NCBI RefSeq assembly: GCF_933775445.1
Contig: NC_065875.1
Coordinates: 20,707,555-20,771,554 of the forward strand
Direction of reading: 5' to 3'
DNA: 64,000 nt
Source of the DNA: Argentina anserina
Taxonomy: Eukaryota > Streptophyta > Magnoliopsida > Rosales > Rosaceae
A model generated the notes under the pieces. The model was not told where the DNA came from, ran no database searches, and saw only the letters and a list, made by a program, of their open reading frames with translations. Of this stretch, positions 35,883-46,747 are shown in pieces. Numbering within the stretch: position 1 is the first letter of the stretch; every line of letters begins with the position of its first letter. Made by a program: the position numbers and the translations under genes.

Positions 35883-38800
35883 TGTATATATTGAGCTCGT
35901 AATGGCACCTTACAATTCAAAAGTCTCTGAAGAAAGAGCGTGTTCTTCGACCATCATAGAAACATATACAGATAGGGTTGATGTGGAATGAACAACCTAT
36001 TGTACATAATAGAGAGAGAATGGAGAACACAGTAAGTATGAGGAATAATATTGAAAAAAAAATTATTGATAGATAATGCCCTCTTATAAAGGGGTTTACA
36101 ATAATATCCTCATAGACAAACTCTGTCAACTAATAGTTTGACCGGTTTAACTCAGACTAGTTCAAATTGTTTGGATAAGCACATATAAGAATATTCCTAA
36201 AACACTCCTCTTTGTGCGATCCAAGCGTGGTGTTTTTCTCGTGCCACATTAAAAACCTTGCCGAGTAACAAAAATCATGTGTGATAAAAATAATCTAGGT
36301 CAAAGGAGAAAAATAACACAACACACCCTTCACATCTCGATTCATAGCATGTGGATATTAAATCCTCCCCCTGATGTTGGTATCTCCCCCTGATTATTAC
36401 AATCATGGGAGTTCAGATAATTTTTGTAGTCCTATACTTTTCACATGCTTCTTGAATGTGGATTTAGCCAATGACTTAGTAAATAAGTCTACCACATTTT
36501 CCTCATATCAAACTTGATTCACCTTGATCTTGAGGAATGTATATTATTGCTAACTATAGAAGAATTTATGCGATATATGTTTGGTATTGTCGCCTTTGAT
36601 GTAACCTTGCTTTTATTTTTTCAATGCAAGCAGCATTATCTTCATAAATGCATGTAGGTTTATATGTGGTAGACTTCAAACCACATGTGCCTCGAACATG
36701 CCTAATTATAGACCTCAGCCATATACATTCACGAACAGCTTCATGAAGAGCTATGATCTCTGCATGATTTGAGGAAGTAGCGACAAGGGTCTGTTTAGTA
36801 GACCTCCATGATAATGCAGTGTTTCCCATGGTGAATACATAACTTGACTCAGAACGACCTTTATATGGGTCAGAAAGATACCAGACGTCAGCATACCTTA
36901 TCAAAACATCATTCGGGTTTCGTCGAAAGGAGGAGGGATGTTGGACATCATTTCCAACGGATACAGAAGTGCTATAGCCACTTATAGGATATGATGAGCC
37001 AGACTTCATCAAATCATCCTTTGTTTACTCTATATAGTGATAAAATAAGCCCATATATATTGTACCCTTTAGATAGCGAAAGATGGTTTTTATATCAGTC
37101 CAATGACATTGTGTTGGTGCAGAGCCATATGTAGCTAACAAGTTAACTGCAAATGAGATATCTGGTCTTGTGCATTGTGCTAAGTACAATAATGCCCCTA
37201 TTGCACTTAGGTAGGGCACTTCTTCACCTAACACGTCTTCGTCTTCATTCTTAGGACGAAACATATCCTTTTTAGGGTCAAAACTCTGGGAGACCATGAT
37301 AGTACTAATATGTTTGACTTTATCTTCATTAAAGCGCCTGAGCATTTTTTATGTATAAACCGATTGGTGAAGTAATATTTCATCGGCACAGTGCTCAAGT
37401 TCTAAATCGAGACAAAACTGTGTTTTCCCAAGATCTTTAATCTCGAATTCATATTTGATTTGCTTTGTTGTTTCCTCTAATTCATTTAAAGTTCCAATTA
37501 GGTTCATGTCATCAACATAAACCGCAACTATTGCAAATCCTAAACTTGTCTTCTTAATAAAGACGCAAGGACACAACTCGTTGTTCAAATATCTCTTTCC
37601 ACTTAAACGATTATACCACATCCGTATTGATTATTTTAATCCATATAGTAAGTGTCTCAATCTAATTGAATATGCGCTTCGTGGTTTACAACTACTTGAT
37701 TCAGGTATTTGAAGTCCAGCAGGAACCTTCATATATAATTCTATATCTAGATCGCCATAAAGATACGCAGTGCCCACATCCATAAGTTGCATATTCAGTT
37801 TTTCTGAAACTACCAAACTGACAAGGTAGCGGAATGTTATCACATCCATTACGGGAGAATAAGTCTCTTCGTAATCGATTCTAGGGCGTTGTGAGAAGCC
37901 TTGCGCCACAAGGCGAGCTTTACACCTTACAATATCATTTTTATCATTACGCTTTCTAATGAAGACCCATTCATATCCAACATGTTTTATGTTAAGAGGT
38001 GTTGGCGCAACAGGCCCAAGGTTCTTTTTTGTTAATGAAACTAATTCAACTTGGATCACATCTTTCAATTTAGGCCAATGTGCTCTTCATTGGCATTCTT
38101 CAACAGAGCAAGGTTTGAAATCATCTGAATTAATAATCTCACATGCAACAAAGTATGCGAATATATCATCAATTATGATGAAATTTCTATCCCACATTCC
38201 ATGTACACTAGTGTAGTTAATAGAGATCTCTATATTCTCAAGAATTGGTTCTGATGTTGAGGCATCTCCCAACGATGTCTCTTGTACATAACTGTAATCT
38301 GAAATATTCTCATGAGAGGGATTTTGCATGTCGATAATTAATGGATCATGTTGTGCCAACCTCACTTTTTTCCTTGGGCAAGAATCCATCGAACATGTAG
38401 GTCTCCCATGCTTTCTAGCGAGACCGGAGGCCTGTGTTACCACATTGGCGCCTACTCCGACAACCTCATGTATTTTTTTTAGGGACATCAATCCTTGCAA
38501 GCACATTTGTGGCAGGTATATGTGATATTGTCACTTTAGCAATATCAATAAATGCATCAGGCATAGAGTCTGCTACATTTTGTAGATCTATAATCCTTTG
38601 CACTGCAAATTTGGATTGTGTGATACGGAGATCAAGATGGGAAAAAGTGAGAACAAACCATGATAAAATCCTATCATTTTTGTTGAATGTTAATGTTCTT
38701 ATATCCCTTAACGATGGGAAGACTGTCTCATTGAAGTGACAATCCACAAATCTAGAGGTAATGAGATCATCTGTCCAAGGTTCTATGTAGCGAATTATTG

Positions 38801-40250
38801 TCGTTGATTCATATCCAACATAAATACTCATTCTTCGTTGAGGGCCCATTTTTGTGCACTGTGGCGGTGCAATTGGCACGTAAACTGCACACCCAAATAT
38901 GTTAAAGTGTGAGATATTAGGTGTGTACCTAGTCACCAACTATAACATGGAAAAAAGATTAAGCAGCAGTGGGCCTTAAGCGAATGAGTACTGTTGCGTG
39001 CAATATTGCATATTTCTACGCAGAAATTGGAAGATTGGTGCGCATTATCAATGTTCTAGCAACCATTTGAAGTCTCTTAATTGCGGCTTATGCGAGACCA
39101 TTTTGGGTGTGTACATGAGGAACAAGGTGCTCAACATCTATTCCAATGGACATGCAATAATCATCGAAAGTATTCGATGTAAACTCTCTAGCATTGTCAA
39201 GGCGTATTGACTTAATAGGATGATATGGGTGGTGAGCCCGTAAATGAATAATTTGGGCTAAGAGTTTATCATATGCCGCATTTCATGTGGATAATAGCAC
39301 GACATGTGACCAACATGTCGACGCGTCAACCAACACTATAAAATATCTAAATGGGCCACAAGGTGGTTGATCAAATAAGTCCACAAATATTCCCTTGAAT
39401 TCTATGTAAAAATGGGATAAGTGTTTTTGTATCCTTTACATAGGACGGTTTCGAGCCTAATTTCCCTAAGAAGCAGGCCTTGCAGAATGAGCGAGGACTT
39501 TTAGAAACAACCAAGGACGATTCTTGTTGGGCCAACACACCACAATAGGCATTAGAAGCATAAGAGTAATTATGTACGACACTTTTGGGGTCTAAAACAT
39601 ACTGAGACCGTGTAGTAGCAGCGGCGCTACTCGCACTAGACAAGCAATGAATGGCTGCTATGCGCATTGACATTGTAGCGACCCCAGGGGCTTCTTTAAT
39701 TACTTTCTTATTCGTGCTTCTTTTAGCTTGAAAGGAAGGATGTCTGTGTGAAGTTTTTAGTATTCAGATCATCATATCACGACCAGGATGATCTAACCGG
39801 TTGTGCCAAAGCCAATATGTGTCTAAATCACATAAGTCATCTCTCATGACATTATTAGATTCAATAGCTCGAATAGTGGTCATATAAAGTCCATAGATAG
39901 TCCTATTATTCTAAGATGCGCTTACATCCGTAATCATAAGATTTGATCAAAAGGAATTCATTATTCCCATTTTCATAATGTGTTTGTGCATGATATTTGT
40001 TGGCTCGGATGTCTCTAAAGCTCAAGAGGGTTATGCCAACTCTATGAGCGTAAAGAGCATATGGGATAGTAAACAAGGTGCTAGTAGGCAAAAGGAATTG
40101 TGCTATTCCATGACCTTGAACCTTATTCGATGGGCCATCAATTGTTTTTACAGTGGCATGTGTGGACAAAATTTCTAAAAATAATTGCATGTTTCGAAGT
40201 ATTGTGTGCGTGGTTGCACAATCCGGAGTCCATTCTTATGAATGAAAGCT
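35883..40250 (-). mobile_element. Copia element 1, degenerate and lacking a matching 5' LTR
   Basis: On the minus strand the order is GAG-pre-integrase (TPDCATTHTILR near 40230, HNRLDHPG-like near 39770), integrase with GCAVYVPI (38.5-39.0 kb), RT (GYEWVFIRKRN, ARLVAQGFSQRPRIDYEETYSPV, catalytic YVDDMNLIG at about 37530) and RNase H (YEDNAACIEK, 36.6-37.0 kb). Stops and shifts break every domain. A probable 3' LTR lies at 35883-36204: the purine tract AAGAGGAG abuts TGTTTTAGGAATATTC. No copy of this LTR is found near 40.3 kb, so the 5' end is missing or replaced. The left LTR end is my estimate. Confidence 0.8.
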
Positions 40251-40256
40251 TTGACA

Positions 40257-40778
40257 TTAATATAAAAAATGAAATTTTTCATTATTAAAACCAATGAAAT
40301 ACATTTCCCAAATTTCCCTGCAATGATGTTGGCATGCTGCAGTGACTTGGTTCTTGTGATATGTGCTGGCATATGAATTTGATGATGAACAAGATACATG
40401 AAGAGAGCTTGCAAAGAGACATGTGGCGTGGGAGCTAGAAGTACATGAATCGCATGAGATGAGATGCTTGTTGCGGTGAAATTTTGGCATGCTTGCTGCG
40501 GTGAAAGGTTTGGCATGGTTTAATCTGGTGCATGGAGGATAAAAAGAAGAAATTTGAGGTGCAGGGTTAAGCTTAAGGATGTCTAGAGCTTTAAAATGAT
40601 TTTGGGTTGGAATGCTTTGCTTATTGCTTAAAGTTTGCATGTTAGATCTGGATGTATTGCTTGGGGGAGTTCTGTGTTTTGCTGCTGGAAAGTTGTGTGT
40701 TTCGATTCCTGCCTGAAAGTTGTGTTGCTGGGAGGAAATTGTGATGATCTTGACAGCAAGCAAGGGCCTTATTTTATA
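40257..40778 (-). other. open frame of 168 codons behind a TATA box, possible LTR leader
   Basis: A minus-strand frame (40763-40257) rich in Ser, His and Asn has no recognisable domain. TATAAAA lies at 40778-40772 on the minus strand just upstream, followed by a CA-rich leader. This looks like the promoter and leader of an LTR whose body is fused to Copia element 1, although the terminus does not match that element's 3' LTR. A spurious open frame is the safest reading. Confidence 0.3.
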
Positions 40779-40779
40779 G

Positions 40780-42150
40780 GCTGAAGTGGGTGAGGTTGAG
40801 ATGCAGGTTCATGGAAAACCATTGGATATTGAAAGAGAAGTATAATGGTGACGCAAAATTTATAGTACAAGGTGATAACCATATAACATTTTAGTGGGTT
40901 GATTGCATTGTTTTGTGTGAAGTGCTAGAGAGGCGGACTTCAAGAAAAACATTATTTGTACAGTTGAATTGATAAGAAATATTGAACAATTACAGTATTG
41001 GTGTTGGAATTGTTAAAACTATATCTCTTTTGCAAGCCTGTGTATTACCTATGGAAAAGCTTACAACATGATTGTATTTGGCGTAGGAGAGGAAATATTA
41101 CTGCATGGTAAATCAAATGTTGTTGTTTTGATAGGCCGGAAAGACGATTAGTGTTAGGTTAAGGCATATGACTATACTATATGGTTTTATGGGTTTGAGT
41201 CCTCATCTTTGCATGCCTATGTCAAGATTTAGATTATTGGCCTTCGATTTCAGTCCCAATTCTAAAACAGTTAATAATCGACAATCTAGACTAGGCATCA
41301 TGTACTTTCGTTACATTTCACACCACACCCAAACTTGTAAGCCCCAAGAGCGTGATTGTGACTTGGGTCCACATGCGTGACATTCTGATTCGAAAAAATA
41401 TAAAATATTTTGTCTTTTGAAATATAGTTTTGCATGCGTATATTTTTATTGTGTTTGGTATGCATAAAGTATATTTGTGATTTTTTTTGTGTATCAACAA
41501 AAGGACGCCGAACAACTAAGGTTTTTCAAACCCTAACCTTGAAAGGCTTAAGAGCGTATAAGGAGAGGGAGAGAGAAAATTGGTCACAGTATTTTGTTTT
41601 TAACCAAGTAATAGCATTATTGGGTTTAATTCAAGAGCATCAGGGTTTAGGTTTAAGGGGAAAATATAATGGGGTTGAAAATCTTGGGTTTTTAATACAT
41701 AATTAAGCAACCTTCGATAAGAGAACGAGCGAGAGATCGAATCAAATTTTTCTTTCTTGTGAAGTTGTGATCGAGTTGTGTACATCAAACTAGCTAGTCA
41801 ATACATGCTTCATCCCTTTGGAAAGTTTGAACATACTCGCGGTTCATTATAAGAAATTAAGGTTCCAACTTCCAGCTCTCTTAAATTCCTGTTGTAATGG
41901 CCTTGAATTTCTATGCGTGATGCCATGATTGACGTGCTACAATTTTCTAGAAGAGTAGGACGGTAGCAAGAGATCGACAACATCTCATCGAAAGGTGTTA
42001 CCGTCTTAGTCACGTACAACTTCCGTTGCAATTCCAGTCAATTACTTCCGGCTGTTACCTTGCCTAATTAGGTCACCATCATAATAATCAACCCCGTTAA
42101 GTTGTTATTATCTTACGTATAAAAAATGAAAGATGTCAGTGCCATAAATA
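40780..42150. other. intergenic stretch upstream of CYP76-like gene
   Basis: No gene, RNA or bounded transposon is recognised. The part nearest 42228 should hold the P450 promoter; CATAAATAGAG near 42143 is a weak TATA-like candidate. Confidence 0.4.
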
Positions 42151-42227
42151 GAGATCCCAATTTCAAATTTCTTTGGTAGTGGGAACACCTATATAGTCCA
42201 GAACCTAGCTCTAGTTACAGCAAAGTT

Positions 42228-44002
42228 ATGGATATCATCAATTGTGTAATAGGTCTTTGTATTGCCGGGGTCACCATCCAAGCCTTCTGTCTTCTTGCAA
42301 GAAGAAGCAAATTCATACCCAGAGAGCTTCTTCCACCAGGACCAAAGCCATATCCACTGGTAGGGAATCTGTTTGAGCTTGGAGACAAACCCCATGTCTC
42401 CCTCACTAAGCTTTCCCAACGCTATGGCCCAATTATCAGTTTGCAACTAGGTCAATTAATCACAGTCGTAGTTTCTTCGCCGACTCTCGCCAAAGAAATC
42501 CTCCAAACTCATGACCAAGTCTTCTGCAACCGAAACCCAACAGATGTAGTTCGCGCCTGCAAATACAACGAGTACAGCTTGGGTTGGCTTCCTGTACAAG
42601 CTAGATGGAGAAAACTTCGTACAATATGCAACTTACAATTGTTTGCACCCAAAGTTCTTGATGCCAACTACTCTAATCGGCGCGTAAAGGTCCAAAAGTT
42701 TATAGATGATGTCAATGAAAGCATGAGGGCTGGGGAGGCAATAGATGTAGGAGGGGCAGCTTTCACAACATCGCTCAATCTGTTGTCGCAAACTATATTC
42801 TCCACAGATTTAGCTCACCCAAGTAGTGAGACAGCTCGGGCTTTCCAGAAGACTTTTTGGGGTATCTCAGAAGAGATGGGAAAACCAAACGTGGCGGACT
42901 ATTTCCCTCTGCTTACGAAGCTCGACCCCCAAGGCATAAGGAGGCGCGCGACCTATTACTTTCAGAAAATATTAGGCATTTTGGATCGAATGATCCATCA
43001 AAGGTTGGAATTAAGAAGAGGGCACAATTATATCACAACAAATGATATGTTAGATACGCTTCTCAACATTAGTGAAGAGAAAATGGAAGATATGGACATG
43101 CGCGAAACTCAAATCTTGTTTCTGGTTAGTGATCACTAATTGATACTGTGTTTCTTTACCAATGATTGGGTTACATACAAATTAGTTAATGACGATTTGA
43201 AGCATAACTTTTTCTTGAAAATTAAGTAGTATGATTAAAATACTTGGAGCTATTTTTTTTTTTTGGATTTTTTTTCGGTTTTTGGTTCATCATGATGAGT
43301 TATGACACAATTGTGAATTGTCCGGTTAATTAATCACCTACTTGTTTGTAATTGATATGGAATGTTTAGGATCTGCTTGTTGCTGGCACGGAAACAAGTT
43401 CAGCCACACTAGAATGGGCAATGGCTGAGTTACTACACAACCCAAAAATTCTTTTAAAAGCTCAAGCGGAACTGGAGCAAGTGATTGGAAAAGGGAAATT
43501 AGTTGAGGAATCAGACGTTGCTCGACTCCCTTACTTACAAGCAATACTCAAAGAAACATTTCGGCTTCATCCTACAGTTCCGTTACTAGTTCCCCGGACT
43601 GCAGGAGCAAACGTAGAAATTGGGGGGTACATAGTCCCCAAGGGTGCTCGAGTTTTAATCAATGCTTGGGCTATAGGCAAAGACCCCAACACTTGGGAAA
43701 ACCCAAACTTGTTTATGCCGGAGAGGTTCTTGGGATTAGACAACCAAATTGATTTTACAGGGAAAAACTGTGAGCTTATTCCGTTTGGTGGTGGGAGAAG
43801 AATGTGCCCCGGACTTCCGTTGGCAATAAGAATGTTACACTTGATGCTGGGTTCACTACTCAACTGTTTTGACTGGAAGCTTGAAAATGGAGTCGTCCCC
43901 GAGACTATGAACATGGCGGAGAAGTTTGGCGTCACCCTACACATGGCCCAGCCTCTGAGAGCTGTCCCCAGGAATCGTAGGAAAAGCATTACCGGCTGTT
44001 GA
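42228..44002 (+). CDS. cytochrome P450, CYP76 family-like (geraniol 8-hydroxylase-like)
   Basis: This is a microsomal haem-thiolate monooxygenase. CYP76 members hydroxylate monoterpenols and other small substrates; the substrate here cannot be read from sequence. Exons are 42228-43124 and 43370-44002 (intron 43125-43369, GT-AG), giving 509 residues. An N-terminal membrane anchor is followed by the proline hinge LLPPGPKPYPL. The I-helix oxygen motif AGTETS is at about 304-309. The K-helix ExxR is Glu361/Arg364 in KETFRLHP. PERF is at 416-419. The haem loop FGGGRRMCPG places the axial ligand at Cys445. The position of the single intron matches many A-type P450s. No lesion is seen. A broken relative follows directly downstream, so this was a tandem pair. 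Confidence 0.92.
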
Positions 44003-44329
44003 GAAACTAGGACGTCGGTAGATAGAGATTGTTTGGATAAAGATGCATGTTAATTCACTAGTTACGTAAATAAGTTGCCCCAAATCCGAGTAGCTAGTCT
44101 TATCTGGCAAATTTACATGTATTTCATTTTTGTTGGTACTTTTATATATAACGCAATGATTTATTGTGATCTATGAAAATCTATAAACTTGGTTCATACA
44201 TACATGGCAAAATGTAAACGAGCTAATTGAATAAGTGCATACATATATTGAGTTTTTCCTTAGTTGAATGAATATATATGGATCTCTTGAGTTGTATAGT
44301 ATTTGTTTTGATCGGATTAAGTGATTAAC

Positions 44330-45088
44330 CGTCCAAAGGTAGCTTGTATTTCATTTCAGGAAGACAAAAAGCAATTTTAAAAACTAGGCCCCATGTATAG
44401 CTACCTCCACCAATTATGCCGACCCTACGGCCCCATATCAATTTCCAACTAGGGCAAGTGACCACAGTTGTAGTTTTAAAATATGCTCGTCCGAATCGAA
44501 CCCTAATGTGCGCGCTCTCCAAACAACAATTCTTCTCAGAATGTCAAATTGAAAAAAATAAAATAAAAGGCTAGGAAGAGTGTTGAGTTGGAGGCAATAA
44601 ATATAGGATTGGTTGCTTTCACAACCACGCTCAATATGATGTCGCTGATCCGTGTAGTTCGACTGTTCGACAGCTAGGGTTTTCAAGAAGACTATTTGGA
44701 GTATGATGTGAAAATTCGCTTTAAAGATATTTAGTTCAACGATGCATGCACTTTTCGTTGAAGATATTTAATTAGTGCTATCACAATAATTGGGGTTTTT
44801 TTATAATGACACAATTGTAATTTCTCAAATTAATTACTTTCTTATTTGTACATAAAGGAATAGTTAGGATTTAATGGTTGCTGCCACGGACGCTAGTTCA
44901 GTCCCATTAGAATGGGCAATAGCCGATTGAGCTTGTATGCAACCCAAATATTATTTCAAAAGCTCAAGCAGAACTCGACCAAGTGACTAGAAAAGAGAAA
45001 CTAGTTGAGGAATCTGGCCCCTAGCTTACTTACAAGTGGTACTTAAAGAAACATTTTGGCTTCATCCTACAGTTCCATTAATGCTATT
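44330..45088 (+). pseudogene. CYP76-like P450 pseudogene, 5' and middle fragments
   Basis: Pieces similar to the intact neighbour occur in order: the CYGPIISLQLGQ-TVVV region (44400-44480), the EAIDVGGAAFTTSLN region (44590-44645), and exon 2 from the I-helix (GCCACGGACGCTAGTTCAG) through the ExxR region to PTVPL (44872-45086). Large parts between them are missing, with stops and shifts. The gene breaks off near 45088 and a short 3' fragment reappears at about 46503. Confidence 0.85.
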
Positions 45089-45215
45089 AAGTATTATAGT
45101 CACAATCAGACTGTATGCTATTTTGTATATTAAAAACAGATAGAAGACTAAAATAGTATGAAAAGGGCATTGTAGAAAGCTTGTATTGATTGTTATAATT
45201 GTACGACAATGGATG

Positions 45216-46070
45216 AAAAGGAAAGAACAGTGGCAAGCTATTTATAGCATAAAGCTTGTAAATGGGGTAGCTATAAATAAGATGATGATACGTTGCACGC
45301 ATGAAGCGGTTGAGATTAACATCACATGCACACCAACGACGTCTCTCTCTTGGATAAGAATTCATAGGGGTGGGCATAAAAAACGGAAATCCCGATCTCA
45401 TTCTGATCTCGTCTCTAAGTTCATATGGATGAGACGGAGGTCTAAAAACGTTCGTCCCGTCCCGATCCCGTCCCGCTTCATAATAGTGGGATGGGACGTG
45501 GGACGAATAATTTATATCCCACTTCGTCCCGTCCCGTCCCACCTTTAATGAAAACTTAAAAATTCTTATATATTTGTATCAAAATGAAATTAATTTATGT
45601 TCTTAATAATTCCAAAATTATATCAACTCAAATAATAATGGTAAATTATAATATTTTGAACATAATATGCATTTTTTGTTATTTTGTTATTATTGAATGT
45701 TATTTTGTTATGAAAAAAAATAAAAAAATAGGTTTTTATTTAACTTCATAGGAAGGTGAGATTTGTCTCGTCCCGTCCCGATCCCGTCCCGTTCCAACCG
45801 GGATTAATTTCAAGTGGGATGCATTCTTAAAAATACTTGTCTCGTCCTAAATCCGTCCCGTTCCATTTTCGGGACGTGGGATGAGCCATGTCCCGTGCCC
45901 ACCCCTGAGAATTCATAGCCTGCTTGTAGAAAAACGTCAGGGATAAATGGGGTAGCTGGCACGAAGAATCCAAAATGATAAATAAAATGATGATACATTG
46001 CACACATGAAGCGGTCGAGATTTACATCACATGCACACCAACGACATCTCTCGTGGATAAGAATTCATAG
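45216..46070. repeat. tandem duplication of about 0.12-0.15 kb, one copy interrupted by a MITE
   Basis: The stretch ending GGATAAGAATTCATAG at about 45368 matches the stretch ending GGATAAGAATTCATAG at about 46070. They share ATGGGGTAGCT, AAGATGATGATAC, GCACACATGAAGCGG and ACATCACATGCACACC. The first copy is split at its AGAATTCA by the hAT-type MITE at 45365-45907; the second is uninterrupted. Confidence 0.85.
45365..45907. mobile_element. hAT-type MITE rich in GTCCCG, 543 bp
   Basis: Ends TAGGGGTGGGCA and the complement of CAGGGGTGGGCA are flanked by a perfect 8-bp duplication AGAATTCA (45357-45364 and 45908-45915). Both arms carry clustered GTCCCGTCCCG or its complement. The uninterrupted duplicate near 46056-46070 shows the pre-insertion site. 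A long minus-strand frame over the left arm merely follows the repeat. Confidence 0.9.
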
Positions 46071-46075
46071 TCAGC

Positions 46076-46273
46076 TTAGGGATGACGCACACTAATGTCC
46101 TTCTCTAGTCCCCTGCTAGAGCCATTGGTCCATGTCTTTCCTTCATTCTTAGGTACTGTCCTATACTCATCAGCACATACATCAAAAGACTGTTTTTTGC
46201 TGACTTTTGGACCTTCTTCCTCATTGTCACAGTCCTCATGCTCACTAGAAATGATCACGTACAGCTTCACCAT
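46076..46273 (-). other. 65-codon open frame of unknown origin
   Basis: This minus-strand frame encodes an acidic then basic peptide (MVKLYVIISSEHEDC, NEEEGPKVSKK). It lies between a duplicated segment and a CACTA MITE, inside the shattered P450. I do not recognise it; it could be a captured exon fragment or chance. Confidence 0.2.
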
Positions 46274-46310
46274 TTTTACCTTTAGGCTTAACAGATGCTG
46301 GGTTCGCTAC

Positions 46311-46502
46311 CACTACAAAAAACATTGGCATTAGGCACATTTAAATGTGTCTAGAATGTGGATAATACTCATGTGGTAAATCCCCTAAAATCTCACAAAA
46401 TTCACTACTTGTTAATTATAGAGTTTAGGGGATTGGCAACATAGGTAAAACCCACATTCTAGCCACATTTAAATGTGCCTAAAGCCAAATTGTTTTATAG
46501 TG
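46311..46502. mobile_element. CACTA-type MITE, 192 bp
   Basis: Ends are CACTACAAAAAAC and the complement of CACTATAAAACAA, with the diagnostic CACTA start. A 3-bp duplication TAC flanks it (46308-46310 and 46503-46505). Long inverted arms share GGCACATTTAAATGTG and CTAGAATGTGG, so the whole element can fold. Confidence 0.88.
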
Positions 46503-46550
46503 TACTTATAACTATTTTGATTAGAAGCTTGAAGATGGAGTTGTACTTAT
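46503..46550 (+). pseudogene. CYP76-like P450 pseudogene, 3' fragment
   Basis: AACTATTTTGATTAGAAGCT followed by TGAAGATGGAGTTGT corresponds to the NCFDWKLENGVV region of the intact gene at 43862-43905. Trp has become a stop (TAG). It continues the pseudogene interrupted at 45088. Confidence 0.8.
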
Positions 46551-46590
46551 AACTCCACTTGCCTTCTAAAGGTTAACTAATCACAATATG

Positions 46591-46747
46591 TGTTACACTC
46601 AAATATAATAGAATTATTGTTATTCATACAAGTTCAGATCATTCATTTATAGGAGACATATCTAATATGAACACTTAGCACAAAAATCAATTACTACAAC
46701 TACATAAATACAATATGTCCATAAGTCAAGAAGTTGTTGAGCTAACA
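46591..46747 (-). repeat. short 3' LTR of Copia element 2
   Basis: It has TG...CA ends on the minus strand and is immediately preceded by the polypurine tract at 46748-46759. No partner LTR is found in the window. Confidence 0.65.

Noticed and set aside
43567..43989. Minus-strand 140-codon frame over P450 exon 2
   Set aside because: It is an antisense shadow of a conserved coding exon.
45087..45548. Long overlapping frames on both strands over the GTCCCG MITE
   Set aside because: They follow the repeated GTCCCG words of a non-coding MITE.
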